Made by a program: the position numbers and the translations under genes | Shown here: positions 27,479-36,956 of the stretch, in pieces | How the letters are laid out: each line of letters opens with the position of its first letter | How positions within the stretch are numbered: position 1 is the first letter of the stretch | From: Marichromatium gracile | Lineage (GTDB): Bacteria; Pseudomonadota; Gammaproteobacteria; Chromatiales; Chromatiaceae | Assembly: GCF_004343155.1 (NCBI RefSeq) | Contig: NZ_SMDC01000007.1 | Coordinates: 62,001-126,000, forward strand | DNA: 64,000 nt | Direction: 5' to 3' | The notes under the pieces: generated by a model | What the model was told of the DNA's origin: nothing | What the model saw: only the letters and a program-made list of their open reading frames with translations | Databases searched by the model: none

Positions 27479-28129
27479 TTGAGCGCGTATCTTGGATCGA
27501 TCGACGGCGCCTGGTCGCGGTTGTGCATGGGCGCGGCACTGGTGCTGCTGGCCGGTTGTTCTGGCTCCGGCAAGGACCTGCCGCCGGTCCCGCCGGAGCA
27601 GCGCGAGCTGGCGGTACAGCAGGGATACTTCTACGAGATCGCTCCGGGCGATTCGGTCAGCATCTTCGTTTGGGGCCTCAACGACCTCTCGGGAACGGTC
27701 CCCGTGCGCCCCGACGGCATGCTCACCACGCCGCTGATCGAGGACATGCCGGCGAGCGGCAAGACCCCGTCGCAGCTTGCCCGCGATCTCGAAAAGGAAT
27801 ATGCGGTCTATGTCCGCTCGCCGATCGTTACCGTGATCGTCAAGGGCTTCGTCGGACTGCCCTCGCAGCAGGTGCGGGTCATCGGCGAGGCGATGGCGCC
27901 AGCCGCGGTGCCGTTTCGCAAGCACATGACCCTGCTCGACCTGATGATCGCCGTCGGCGGACTGACCGATTTCGCCGCCGGCAACAAATCGGTGCTGGTG
28001 CGCTACTACGGTGGCGAGCGCCAGGAGTACTCGGTACGGCTGGATGATCTCATTCGCGATGGTGAAATCGCGGAGAACGTGAGCTTGCTCCCGGGCGATA
28101 TCCTGATCATCCCCGAAGCTTGGTTCTGA
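27479..28129 (+). CDS. XrtA-associated polysaccharide export lipoprotein (Wza-like)
   Basis: A 216-residue outer-membrane polysaccharide export protein. The signal ends in a lipobox (VLLAGC), followed by the export domain YEIAPGDSVSIFVWGLNDLSG and the SLBB-like part QVRVIGEAMAPAAVPF with MTLLDLMIAVGGLTDFA. It would form the secretion channel together with the chain-length protein encoded next. I chose a TTG start because AGGGGGA lies seven bases before it; a TTG at 27458 is possible, and an ATG at 27527 would shorten the signal. The region 27271-27478 before it holds no gene, and only a weak sigma-54-like sequence is seen there. Confidence 0.85.
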   Translation: MSAYLGSIDGAWSRLCMGAALVLLAGCSGSGKDLPPVPPEQRELAVQQGYFYEIAPGDSVSIFVWGLNDLSGTVPVRPDGMLTTPLIEDMPASGKTPSQLARDLEKEYAVYVRSPIVTVIVKGFVGLPSQQVRVIGEAMAPAAVPFRKHMTLLDLMIAVGGLTDFAAGNKSVLVRYYGGERQEYSVRLDDLIRDGEIAENVSLLPGDILIIPEAWF

Positions 28130-28180
28130 AGCCGTGCAACAGCCCGGCGTGATGCAGGTTTAGACTGAAAGAGGACGGCG

Positions 28181-29719
28181 ATGCACGAACTCCTGGCCCA
28201 ACTGTTCGGCTACGCGCGCGGCATGTGGCGTTACCGCTGGCTCGCGCTCGTCGTCGCCTGGGCGATTGCGATCGCCGGATGGACCATCGTCTCGCGTATC
28301 CCCGATGAGTATCGCTCCTCGGCGCGGGTGTTCGTCGACACCAACAGTGTGCTGCGGCCTCTGCTGCGTGGTCTGACCATCCAGCCGGATCTGGTGCAGC
28401 GCGTGGCGCTGATGAGCCGAATGCTGCTGAGCCGACCGAATCTGGAAAAGATCATCCGCATGAGCGATCTGGATCTGAAGCTGCGCACCGAGGCCGAGCG
28501 CGAGCGGCTGATCAGCGATCTCGGCAACAAGATCAAGATCCGTGGCGATCGCTCCAACCCCTCGCTCTACACCATCTCCTTCGAGGATCGCGATCCCCAG
28601 AGCGCCAAGCTGGTGGTGCAGTCGCTGGTGTCGATCTTCATCGAGGAGGCGCTGGTGAGCGATCAGCGCGCCACCTCCAACGCCCAGGACTTCCTCGATC
28701 AGGAAATCGAGGAGTACGAGGCACGGTTGCGTGACTCCGAGCACCGTCTCGCCGATTTCAAGCGTCGCTATGCCGGGTTGCTGTCGGGAGATATCGGCAG
28801 TTACTACTCCAACCTCCAAGCGGCGCAGAAGGAGCTCAAGGACGCCGAGCTGACCCTGCAGGAGGCCAAGCGGCGTCGTGATCAGCTCCAGCAGCAGATC
28901 GAGACCCAGGAGCAGGCGCTGGAGAACGCCGAGGCGCTGGTTCCGCAATTGCCCGATGATCCGCGCATCGCTGCGCTGCAGACCAAGCTCGACGAGCTGC
29001 TGCTGCGCTACACCGAACGCCACCCCGATGTCATCGAGCTGCGCCGATTGATCCGCGAGATCCGCTCGCGTCAGCAGCAGCGCAACGAGATCACCGGTAG
29101 CTCGCTGATGGCCACCACGGTACAGGCCGACAGCCTCTATGGCAGCCTGCGCATGGCGCTCAGTCAGGCCGATGCACAGGTGGCGGCACTGCAGGCGCGG
29201 GTCGATGATCATGGCCAGCGGGTGCGTGACCTCGATCAGAAGATCGACACCATCCCCGAGATCGAGGCGGAGCTGACCCAGCTCACCCGTAACTACAAGA
29301 CGATCGTCGCCCAGCATGCCGAGTTGCTCGAGCGGCGTGAATCGGCGCGGCTCTCGAGCGAGGTCGAGAAGACCGCCGAGGGGGTCAAGTTCCGCGTCAT
29401 CGATCCACCAGTGGCGCCGCTCAAGCCCTCGGCGCCGAACCGGCTGCTGCTCGCCAGCGGCGTGTTGCTGGTCGCCCTCGGTGGCGGTCTGCTCGCCGCC
29501 CTGGCGATGGATCTGGTTCGTCCCGTGTTCGACGATCGGCGGCTGCTCTATCGTGCCACTGGTCTGCCGGTGCTCGGCACCGTGGCCCTGGTGCGCTCGC
29601 CCACCGAGCGCAGACGTGAACGGGTCATGCTGATCCCGTTCTTCGCGATGACCGTGGGGCTTGCGGTCGCCTTCATCTTAGTTGTCTCCGGTCTGCCGCT
29701 GTTGCAGTCTCTCATCTAG
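28181..29719 (+). CDS. XrtA system polysaccharide chain-length determinant protein
   Basis: A 512-residue Wzz/GumC-type inner-membrane protein. There is one membrane helix near each end (about 19-40 and 485-507, the latter reading FFAMTVGLAVAFILVVSGLPLL), another hydrophobic segment near 425-447, and a long periplasmic coiled coil between (about 170-400, rich in Glu, Gln, Leu and Arg). The N-terminal start, YRSSARVFVDTNSVLRPLLRGL, is the usual Wzz domain. It sets polymer length and links the kinase to the export channel. It lies between the export lipoprotein and the tyrosine autokinase, the normal order in exosortase A loci. Confidence 0.9.
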   Translation: MHELLAQLFGYARGMWRYRWLALVVAWAIAIAGWTIVSRIPDEYRSSARVFVDTNSVLRPLLRGLTIQPDLVQRVALMSRMLLSRPNLEKIIRMSDLDLKLRTEAERERLISDLGNKIKIRGDRSNPSLYTISFEDRDPQSAKLVVQSLVSIFIEEALVSDQRATSNAQDFLDQEIEEYEARLRDSEHRLADFKRRYAGLLSGDIGSYYSNLQAAQKELKDAELTLQEAKRRRDQLQQQIETQEQALENAEALVPQLPDDPRIAALQTKLDELLLRYTERHPDVIELRRLIREIRSRQQQRNEITGSSLMATTVQADSLYGSLRMALSQADAQVAALQARVDDHGQRVRDLDQKIDTIPEIEAELTQLTRNYKTIVAQHAELLERRESARLSSEVEKTAEGVKFRVIDPPVAPLKPSAPNRLLLASGVLLVALGGGLLAALAMDLVRPVFDDRRLLYRATGLPVLGTVALVRSPTERRRERVMLIPFFAMTVGLAVAFILVVSGLPLLQSLI

Positions 29720-29750
29720 TCCGACACACGGACATGCAGGGGGTATCCTT

Positions 29751-30680
29751 GTGAGTACCATCGAAAAGGCCATTGCCAAGATCGGTCGCCAGGGCGCAGC
29801 GGAGCCTGGCGTTGCCGATTCGTCCACCGGTTGGGCGACGTCCGCAGGGAGGCAGGGGCACGTATCGGAGGGAGCCATCACCGACCCGGGACGGGTCCAG
29901 CACCTGGCGCTCGAGCGTCTGCGTGCCCAGGGCTTGCTGACCCCAGATGCCAAGCGCTCACAGCTGGCCGAGGAGTACCGGCTGATCAAGCGTCCGCTGC
30001 TGATGAATGTCGACAAGAAGGGTGCCGACATCGTCGACAACGCCAACATGATCATGGTCACCAGCGCCCTGCCGGGCGAGGGCAAGACCTTCTCGGCGAT
30101 CAACCTGGCGATGAGCATCGCCATGGAGCGCGATCGCACGGTGCTGCTGGTCGATGGTGACGTGGCCAAGCCGACCGCGGCCAAGCGCCTGGGGATCGAG
30201 GCCGAGCTGGGGTTGACCGATCTGCTCGACGGTAGCTGCGACTCGGTGGCCGACGTACTCGTGCATGCCGATGTGGCCAACATGCGCATCCTGCCGGCCG
30301 GGCGTCGTCACGAGCGTGCCACCGAGCTGCTGGCCAGCGAACGGATGAGCATGGTCATGGCCGAGCTCTCGACCCGCTACAGTGATCGTGTGGTGATCTT
30401 CGACTCACCGCCGCTGCTGCTGGCCAGCGAGAGCGCGGTACTGGCCGAGATGATGGGGCAGGTGATCATGGTGGTGGCTGCCGAGCAGACGGGGCAGCAC
30501 GCGGTCAACGAGGGGTTGGCGCGACTCGGCGAGGACAAGATCATCGGGTTGCTGCTCAACAAGTACCGCCCCGGGCTCGGCAATCGCTATGGCACCGGTT
30601 ACCGATATGGTTATGGATACGGATACGGTTATGGACAAGCGCCAACGGCGGACGAATCGGCGGCCCAGCCCGGCGTCTGA
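29751..30680 (+). CDS. XrtA-associated tyrosine autokinase
   Basis: A 309-residue BY-kinase. The Walker A loop is SALPGEGKTFSAIN, Walker A' is VLLVDGDVAKPT and Walker B is VVIFDSPPLLL. The C-terminal tail is a tyrosine cluster (GYRYGYGYGYGYGYGQ), the site of autophosphorylation that controls polymer export together with the chain-length protein. The tail is encoded by short near-repeats of GGTTATGGATAC, so its length could vary by slippage. The GTG start follows AGGGGG by about seven bases. Codons upstream in the same frame lie within the previous spacer and are not likely used. Confidence 0.9.
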   Translation: MSTIEKAIAKIGRQGAAEPGVADSSTGWATSAGRQGHVSEGAITDPGRVQHLALERLRAQGLLTPDAKRSQLAEEYRLIKRPLLMNVDKKGADIVDNANMIMVTSALPGEGKTFSAINLAMSIAMERDRTVLLVDGDVAKPTAAKRLGIEAELGLTDLLDGSCDSVADVLVHADVANMRILPAGRRHERATELLASERMSMVMAELSTRYSDRVVIFDSPPLLLASESAVLAEMMGQVIMVVAAEQTGQHAVNEGLARLGEDKIIGLLLNKYRPGLGNRYGTGYRYGYGYGYGYGQAPTADESAAQPGV

Positions 30681-30710
30681 CCCGGGTCCGTGCTGTCGGG
30701 GAGTGGAGTC

Positions 30711-32156
30711 ATGCTGAAGCCCGCGCGGCATCGTCATCTGGTGTCGTTGTGCCTGTGTGCGACCGCGCCCCTGATCTGGGGCGCCGCCTGGGGCGCGGAC
30801 TGGCGGCTGTCGCGTCAGCTCAGCGTCAACGGGGTCTATACCGACAACCTCTCGCTCTCCGAGGAGGATCAGGGCAGCGACTTCTATGTCGAGCTGACCC
30901 CGGGCTTCGTGGTCTCAGGCAAGGGAGGGCGCGCGGAACTCGATCTCGCCTATTCGCTGCAGTACCTCAACTATCTCAGTTCGGACAGCGGCGACCGGGC
31001 CAATCACCGCCTGCAGGGCAACGGCCGGGTCGAGCTGCTCAGGGAGCGGCTGTTCGTCGATGCCAAGACGACTGCGCGCCAGGAGTTGATCGACCCACTT
31101 GGTCCGACCAGCGGCGATGCCACCAACCGCTCCGATAACCTCCAGACCAGTTACACCTACGAGATCTCGCCTTCTTATTACGAGCGCTTCGGTCGTCGTG
31201 CGGAGCTGACCGCGCGCTTCTCCAACAACGGGGTCTTCTACTCCGACGAGGGCAGTGACAGCATCGGCTACGATGGCTCGATCGAGCTGCGCAGTGGTCC
31301 GGCCTTCGGCACCACCAACTGGGCCCTGTTGATCTCTTCCGAGCAGATCGACTACCAGGACGACGAGGTGCCCTCGGATACCTATTCCGATGCCAGCTTT
31401 CTGCTCGGCAACCAGCTCTCGCGGCGCTGGCGCCTCGACGCCACGCTGCTCTACGAGGACAACGACTACACCTCGCGTGATGGCACCAGTGGGGCCGGTT
31501 GGGAGCTGTCGACCACCTGGACGCCGACGCCTCGGACCTCGCTGCGGGTCGGTGTCGGTCACCGCTATTTCGGCATGACGCCGGTGCTCGACTTCTCCCA
31601 TCGCAGCAAGCGCTCGATGTGGCGCGCGAGCTATGCTCGCGATGTCTCCAGTGCGCGGGGCGATCGTCTCGATTCGGAGGTCTTCGCGTTCGAGGACGTC
31701 TTCGGCGATCCGACCGTCCCCGAGGTGACCGCACCCTTCGAGGTCACCGACGACACCGCGGCACCGACCACCGGAACCTATATCAGCAACACCTTCGAGA
31801 CCAGCTACACCCTGCAGACCCGACGCAGCACCCTGGGGGCCTCGCTCGGCTATGTGCTGCGCGAGTACGAGGCCACCGCGGAGGATCAGTCGACGATGCG
31901 CGCCCGGCTGTTCTGGAGTCGGCAACTCTCCGGCCTGACCCGCTCCAACCTCACCCTCGGCTGGAGCCGGAGCGAGCTCGACCAGACCAGCGTGACCGAT
32001 GGCAGTGACGAGCGCGACGAATACACCCTCGATGCCGGACTGAGCCGGCGCGTCGGCACCAACACCCGGGTGGCGCTGCAGTATCGGTTGAGCAGCTCCG
32101 ATGACATCACCGAGAACCGCGTGACCCTGGGCCTGGTCACCAGCTGGTCGGACTGA
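30711..32156 (+). CDS. PEP-CTERM system-associated outer-membrane beta-barrel protein (TIGR03016-like)
   Basis: A 481-residue protein with a signal peptide (residues about 1-30, ending AAWGADW). The rest has alternating polar and aromatic residues, typical of an outer-membrane beta barrel (YTDNLSLSEED, YSLQYLNYLSS, LGWSRSEL, VALQYRLSSSDD). It ends LVTSWSD, without the classical terminal Phe. It matches the conserved hypothetical barrel of exosortase A loci and may form the outer-membrane pore or anchor for the polysaccharide. GGAG lies just before the ATG. No PEP-CTERM motif is present. Confidence 0.85.
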   Translation: MLKPARHRHLVSLCLCATAPLIWGAAWGADWRLSRQLSVNGVYTDNLSLSEEDQGSDFYVELTPGFVVSGKGGRAELDLAYSLQYLNYLSSDSGDRANHRLQGNGRVELLRERLFVDAKTTARQELIDPLGPTSGDATNRSDNLQTSYTYEISPSYYERFGRRAELTARFSNNGVFYSDEGSDSIGYDGSIELRSGPAFGTTNWALLISSEQIDYQDDEVPSDTYSDASFLLGNQLSRRWRLDATLLYEDNDYTSRDGTSGAGWELSTTWTPTPRTSLRVGVGHRYFGMTPVLDFSHRSKRSMWRASYARDVSSARGDRLDSEVFAFEDVFGDPTVPEVTAPFEVTDDTAAPTTGTYISNTFETSYTLQTRRSTLGASLGYVLREYEATAEDQSTMRARLFWSRQLSGLTRSNLTLGWSRSELDQTSVTDGSDERDEYTLDAGLSRRVGTNTRVALQYRLSSSDDITENRVTLGLVTSWSD

Positions 32157-32248
32157 ACGTGCTGGATGCCGTCCCGTCCCCATCCCTTCGCATGCGTCCG
32201 GCGCCGGAGCGGCGTCCGGGGCAGAGTCCTGTCGCGAGTCCGTCAGCC

Positions 32249-33106
32249 ATGCTGAACGCCATGACCATCGACGTGGAGGATTACTTCCAGGTCTCCGCCT
32301 TCGAGCGTCACATCGCTCGCACCGACTGGGAGCAGATCCCCTGCCGGATCGAGCGCAACATGGATCGAATCCTCGAGCTGCTCGAGCGTCATGCCACCCG
32401 CGCGACCTTCTTCACCCTCGGCTGGATCGCCGAGCGCCATCCCCGGGTGGTGCGCGAGCTGGTCGCCGCCGGGCACGAGCTGGCCTGTCATGGGTTGGCC
32501 CATGTGCGCGTCACCCAGCAGACGCCGACGTCCTTTCGCGAGGATGTGCGCCGCAGCAAGGCGCTGCTCGAGGACATCGGCGGGGTCGAGGTCCGTGGCT
32601 ATCGCGCGGCCAGCTACTCGATCGATCGCGACAACCAGCGCTGGGCGCACGAGACGCTGTACGACTGCGGCTACCGCTACAGCTCCAGCGTCTACCCGGT
32701 ACGTCATGATCTCTACGGCATCCCCGAGGCGCCGCGCTTTGCCTACCGACCGCTCGCCGGGGTCGAGGACTTCGTCGAGATCCCGATCACCACCAGCACG
32801 CTCCTCGGGCGCCGCCTGCCCAGTGGCGGCGGTGGTTTCTTCAGACTCTATCCCTACGCGCTCTCGCGCCAGGCGATCCGGCGGATCAACCGTCGCGAGG
32901 GCGCCGCCGCGATCTTCTACTTCCACCCCTGGGAGATCGACCCCGACCAGCCCCGTGTCGGCGGTCTCCCGCCGCGTACCCGGGTGCGTCACTATCTCAA
33001 CCTGGCACGCACCGAGGCGCGGCTCGAGCGCCTGCTCCAGGATTTTCACTGGGGACGCATGGACCAGGTCTTTCTCGAACCGCAAGGAGTGTCTGTTCGC
33101 CGATGA
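32249..33106 (+). CDS. XrtA system polysaccharide deacetylase
   Basis: A 285-residue NodB-type deacetylase. MTIDVEDYFQV holds the catalytic and metal aspartates. THACHGLAHV-like sequence (ELACHGLAHVRVT) is the metal-binding histidine region, and RGYRAASYSI and FYFHPWEID are the later motifs. It removes N- or O-acetyl groups from the nascent polysaccharide, probably in the periplasm; no signal peptide is visible, so the location is open. The start is uncertain: ATG codons at 32249 or 32261, or a GTG at 32159 immediately after the previous stop. Its stop overlaps the next gene by four bases. Confidence 0.88.
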   Translation: MLNAMTIDVEDYFQVSAFERHIARTDWEQIPCRIERNMDRILELLERHATRATFFTLGWIAERHPRVVRELVAAGHELACHGLAHVRVTQQTPTSFREDVRRSKALLEDIGGVEVRGYRAASYSIDRDNQRWAHETLYDCGYRYSSSVYPVRHDLYGIPEAPRFAYRPLAGVEDFVEIPITTSTLLGRRLPSGGGGFFRLYPYALSRQAIRRINRREGAAAIFYFHPWEIDPDQPRVGGLPPRTRVRHYLNLARTEARLERLLQDFHWGRMDQVFLEPQGVSVRR

Positions 33107-34182
33107 TGGACTCGCCATCGACCGCCCCCGCCGACCCGGACACGTCAACCGCCGCAATCCGTATCGCCCGACTCGAGACGGACGCCGATCTCGCCCGCTG
33201 GGACGCCTTCGTCGACCGTCACCCCGAGGCGACCTTCTTCCACCGTGCCGGCTGGAAGCAGGTGCTCGAGCAGGGGCTCGGTCATCGTGCGCCCTTCCTG
33301 TACGCCGAGCGTGACGGCGAGCTGTGCGGCATCCTGCCGCTCGGCGAGATCCGCAGCCTGTTGTTCGGGCGCGCGCTGATCTCCACCCCTTTTTGTGTCT
33401 ACGGCGGCGCGGTCGCCGACGACCCGGAGGTCCGCGGGCTGCTCGAGGCCGAGGCCTGCCGGCTCGCCGAGACCGCCGGGGTGGGGCACCTGGAGCTGCG
33501 CGAGCGCGAGCCGCATCACCCGGAGTGGCCGGGCAAGGCGCTCTATGCCACCTTCCGTCGAGCGATCGATCCCGACCCCGAGCGCAACCTGCAACAGATC
33601 CCGCGCAAGCAGCGGGCGATGGTGCGCAAGGGGATCAAGGCGGGGCTGTCGAGCCGCTTCGACGAGGGCGTCGATGCTCTCTATCGGGTCTACAGCGAGA
33701 GCGTGCGCAACCTCGGCACCCCGGTGTTCCCGCGTCGTTATTTTCGCGTGCTCAAGCAGGTCTTCGGCGATGATTGCGAGGTGCTGCTGGTCGAGCACCA
33801 GGGCGCGCTGGTCTCCGGGGTGATGAGCTTTCGCTTCCGCGACGAGGTGCTGCCCTACTATGGCGGCGGCACCCAGGCGGCGCGCGCGCTCAAGGCCAAC
33901 GACTTCATGTACTGGGAGGTGATGCGCCGGGCCTGCGTCGACGGCGCGCGTACCTTCGACTTCGGGCGCAGCAAGCGCGGCACCGGGGCCTTCGACTTCA
34001 AGCGCAACTGGGGCTTCGAGCCCGAGCCGCTGCACTATGCCTATCGGCTGGTGCGTGCCAGCGAGCTGCCCGACGTCAACCCGCTCAACCCCAAGTATCG
34101 GCTCTTCATCGCGGCCTGGAAGCGGCTGCCGCTGCCGCTGAGCCAGCTCATCGGCCCGCTGCTGGCCAGGAATCTCGGCTGA
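33103..34182 (+). CDS. FemAB-like protein, XrtA/PEP-CTERM system-associated
   Basis: A 359-residue protein of the double-GNAT FemAB type. ATFFHRAGWKQVLEQGLGH and FGDDCEVLLVEHQGALVSGVMSF-like parts are readable, and YYGGGTQAARALKANDFMYWEVMRRA and FDFGRSKRGTGAFDFKRNWGF are the strongly conserved C-terminal pieces. FemAB enzymes transfer amino acids from aminoacyl-tRNA. In exosortase A loci the homologue is thought to modify the polysaccharide or its peptide decoration, with no proven substrate. The ATG overlaps the previous stop (ATGA). Confidence 0.88.
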   Translation: MMDSPSTAPADPDTSTAAIRIARLETDADLARWDAFVDRHPEATFFHRAGWKQVLEQGLGHRAPFLYAERDGELCGILPLGEIRSLLFGRALISTPFCVYGGAVADDPEVRGLLEAEACRLAETAGVGHLELREREPHHPEWPGKALYATFRRAIDPDPERNLQQIPRKQRAMVRKGIKAGLSSRFDEGVDALYRVYSESVRNLGTPVFPRRYFRVLKQVFGDDCEVLLVEHQGALVSGVMSFRFRDEVLPYYGGGTQAARALKANDFMYWEVMRRACVDGARTFDFGRSKRGTGAFDFKRNWGFEPEPLHYAYRLVRASELPDVNPLNPKYRLFIAAWKRLPLPLSQLIGPLLARNLG

Positions 34183-34197
34183 GGATCACACCCGGAC

Positions 34198-35400
34198 ATG
34201 GATGATCTGCTGTTTCTGGTCCACCGCATCCCCTATCCACCGAACAAGGGCGACAAGATCCGTTCCTTTCACCTGCTGCGCTTCCTCAGCGAGCACTATC
34301 GGGTGCACCTGGCGACCTTCATCGACCAGCCCGAGGACCGCGTCCATCGCGCGCGTGTCGCCGAGTGCTGCGCGAGCAGCTGGTTCGGTACCCTCGATCC
34401 GCGCCGCGACAAGCTCCTGAGCCTGCGCGGGCTGCTCGGCGGCGAGCCGTTGACGCTTACCTATTACCGCGATCGCGCGCTGCGGCGCTGGCTGCGCGAG
34501 ACTCGCGCGCGTCATGCCATCGGTCGCGTGCTCGCCTTCTCCTCATCGATGGGCCAGTACCTGTTCGATCCGGCCTGCGCCGATCTGCGCCGGGTGATCG
34601 ACCTGGTCGATGTCGACTCGGAGAAATGGCGCCAGTACGCCGCCGAGAGTCCGCCGCCGATGCGCTGGGTCTATGCCCGCGAGGCGCGGCGACTGGGCGC
34701 GTTCGAGCGTCGCCTGGCCACCGCCTGTGATGCCTCGACGCTGGTCTCCGAGGCCGAGGCGGCGCTCTTTCGTGAGCGGCTCGATGACGCCTCGGCGCGG
34801 GTCGAGGTGGTCGGCAATGGTGTCGACACCGCGCACTTCGCCGTGGCTCCCGGGACGCCATCGCCCTATCCGGACCTCGCCCCCAGGCTGGTCTTCACCG
34901 GCGCCATGGACTACTGGGCCAATGCCCAGGGCGCGGCCTGGTTCGCCGAGCAGGTGCTGCCGCGGATCCGCGCACGTCGGGCCGATGCCGAGTTCTGGGT
35001 GGTGGGGATGAATCCGACCCGCGCGGTGCGCCAGCTCGGGCGGCTGCCCGGCGTGGTGGTCACCGGCGCGGTGCCCGACGTGCGACCCTATCTGCAACAT
35101 GCCGCCGCGGCAGTGGTGCCGCTGCACATCGCCCGCGGTATCCAGAACAAGGTGCTCGAGGCGATGGCGATGGCGCGTCCGGTCATCGCCACCCCGCAGG
35201 CGCTGGAGGGGATCCCGGCGGCCCCGGGGCGCGAGGCCCGGGTGGCCGAGGCAGTCGAGCCCTTCGCCGCCGAGTGTCTCGCCGCGCTGGCGACGTCCGA
35301 TGACCCGATGGGCGCACAGGGTCGGGCGCTGGTCGAGCGCCATTTCGCCTGGGAGGCGACCCTGCCCAGGCTGGTCGAGCTGTTGGAGGGTGGATCATGA
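34198..35400 (+). CDS. XrtA-associated glycosyltransferase (TIGR03087-like)
   Basis: A 400-residue GT-B, family 4-type glycosyltransferase. The beginning, FLVHRIPYPPNKGDKIRSFH, is distinctive for the exosortase A-associated group. VVGNGVDTAHF and LVFTGAMDYWANAQGAAWF mark the linker and C-terminal domain, and GIQNKVLEAMAMARPVIAT is the donor-binding motif. It adds a sugar to the lipid-linked repeat unit at the cytoplasmic face. It ends four bases inside the exosortase gene start, so the two are coupled. Confidence 0.9.
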   Translation: MDDLLFLVHRIPYPPNKGDKIRSFHLLRFLSEHYRVHLATFIDQPEDRVHRARVAECCASSWFGTLDPRRDKLLSLRGLLGGEPLTLTYYRDRALRRWLRETRARHAIGRVLAFSSSMGQYLFDPACADLRRVIDLVDVDSEKWRQYAAESPPPMRWVYAREARRLGAFERRLATACDASTLVSEAEAALFRERLDDASARVEVVGNGVDTAHFAVAPGTPSPYPDLAPRLVFTGAMDYWANAQGAAWFAEQVLPRIRARRADAEFWVVGMNPTRAVRQLGRLPGVVVTGAVPDVRPYLQHAAAAVVPLHIARGIQNKVLEAMAMARPVIATPQALEGIPAAPGREARVAEAVEPFAAECLAALATSDDPMGAQGRALVERHFAWEATLPRLVELLEGGS

Positions 35401-36956
35401 GTCGAGTCGACTGGTTGTCCCGACCGCTCTCGCCGCGGGCGCGGCTGATCTGGCTTGCGCTGCTGCTGCTCGTGCTGCTCGCCGCCTTCTGGCCGACGGT
35501 TGCCGGGATGATCGAGATCTGGACGCGCTCGGAGACCTTCACCCACGGCTTCCTGGTGCTGCCGGCGGTGTTGTTCATGATCTGGCGCGAGCGCGCCGGG
35601 CTGCGCGAGGTGGTGCTGCGCGGCGAGCCGCTGGCGCTGCTGGCGATCGCCGCCGGGGGGCTGGTGTGGCTGCTGGCGCGGCTCACCGAGGTGGCGGTGA
35701 TCGAGCAGCTGGCGCTGGTCGGGCTGAGCTGGGCGCTGATCGGGCTGGTGCTCGGCCGGACGATGCTGTGGCGTCTGGCCTTTCCGCTCGCCTTCCTGCT
35801 GTTTGCGGTGCCCATGGGCGAGGGGTTGATCTACCCGCTGATGGAGTTCACCGCTGCCTTCACCGTCAACCTGCTGCGCCTGACCGGCATCCCGGTGTTC
35901 TGGGACGGCACCTTCTTCAGCATCCCCAGCGGTGACTGGTCGGTGGTGGAGGGCTGCAGCGGGGTGCGCTATCTGATCGCCTCGCTCTTCCTCGGGGTGA
36001 TCTACGCCTATCTCAGCTATCGCTCGCCCTGGCGCCGGCTTGCCTTCATCGTCCTGGCGGCGGTGGTGCCGCTGCTCGCCAACGGGTTGCGCGCCTATCT
36101 GATCGTGATCATCGCCCACCTCAGCGACATGCGCCTGGCCGTCGGCGTCGATCACCTGATCTACGGCTGGGTGTTCTTCGGGCTGGTGATGTTCGTGCTC
36201 TTTCTCATCGGCGGGCTGTGGCGCGAGCCGCCGCGCGCCGAGCCAGAGACGCCGACGGTGTCCTCCACCGCCGATCGGCGGGGCGCGCGGCGGCGTGGCG
36301 GACACGCGCTGCCCGCGCTCGGGCTGGCGTTGCTGCTCGCCTGGCCGGCGCTCGCCGCCGACCTCGAGCGCCCGCGCGCGATTCAGCCGCTCGCGCTCGC
36401 GCCGCTCGCGGCCCCCGCCGACTGGACGACGGGCGCGGCCTTCACCGAGTGGCGCCCGACCTATCTCGGCGCGAGCGCCACCCTGGAGCAGGTCTTCGTC
36501 CGCGATGGCGAGCCCGTCGGGTTCTATCTCGCCGGTTATGCCGGCGAGGGCGGCGAGCTGGTCAACTCGCAGAACGTGCTGGTCGCGCAGAAGCACCCGA
36601 GGTGGAAGATGCCGCAGCAGGCGCCGCGTCGCGAGGACCTTGCCGGTGGCTCGCTGGGGCTGATCGAGTCGCGGGTACGGACCCCCGAGCAGACCCTGCT
36701 GGTGTGGCACTGGTACTGGATCGACGGCGCGCATCTCGCCAACGACTACCTGGCCAAGCTCCATGAGGCGCTGGCGCTGCTCCAGGGGCGCGGGCGTCAC
36801 GAGGCCGGGGTGGTGATCTACACCCCGCTCGGACTCGATCCGCAGGCCGCGCGCGCGCGGTTGCGTGCCCTGGCCGAGCCATTGCGCCCCGCGCTCGACG
36901 CCCTGCTCGAGGCCCCCAGTCGTCCCGCCGCCGGAGTCCATGATGGCCGAGAATAA
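35397..36956 (+). CDS. xrtA: Exosortase A with fused EpsI domain
   Basis: A 519-residue inner-membrane protease/transpeptidase. About eight membrane helices fill residues 15-280. The catalytic residues are Cys187 in VEGCSGVRYL, Arg232 in NGLRAYL and His253 in VDHLIYGW. From about residue 300 a second hydrophobic helix leads into a periplasmic EpsI domain (WRPTYLGASATLEQVF, HWYWIDG). Exosortase A recognises the C-terminal PEP-CTERM signal of exported proteins, cleaves it and hands the protein on for anchoring or release. No protein ending in such a signal is present in the window. The 3' end overlaps the next glycosyltransferase start by 14 bases. Confidence 0.93.
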   Translation: MSRVDWLSRPLSPRARLIWLALLLLVLLAAFWPTVAGMIEIWTRSETFTHGFLVLPAVLFMIWRERAGLREVVLRGEPLALLAIAAGGLVWLLARLTEVAVIEQLALVGLSWALIGLVLGRTMLWRLAFPLAFLLFAVPMGEGLIYPLMEFTAAFTVNLLRLTGIPVFWDGTFFSIPSGDWSVVEGCSGVRYLIASLFLGVIYAYLSYRSPWRRLAFIVLAAVVPLLANGLRAYLIVIIAHLSDMRLAVGVDHLIYGWVFFGLVMFVLFLIGGLWREPPRAEPETPTVSSTADRRGARRRGGHALPALGLALLLAWPALAADLERPRAIQPLALAPLAAPADWTTGAAFTEWRPTYLGASATLEQVFVRDGEPVGFYLAGYAGEGGELVNSQNVLVAQKHPRWKMPQQAPRREDLAGGSLGLIESRVRTPEQTLLVWHWYWIDGAHLANDYLAKLHEALALLQGRGRHEAGVVIYTPLGLDPQAARARLRALAEPLRPALDALLEAPSRPAAGVHDGRE

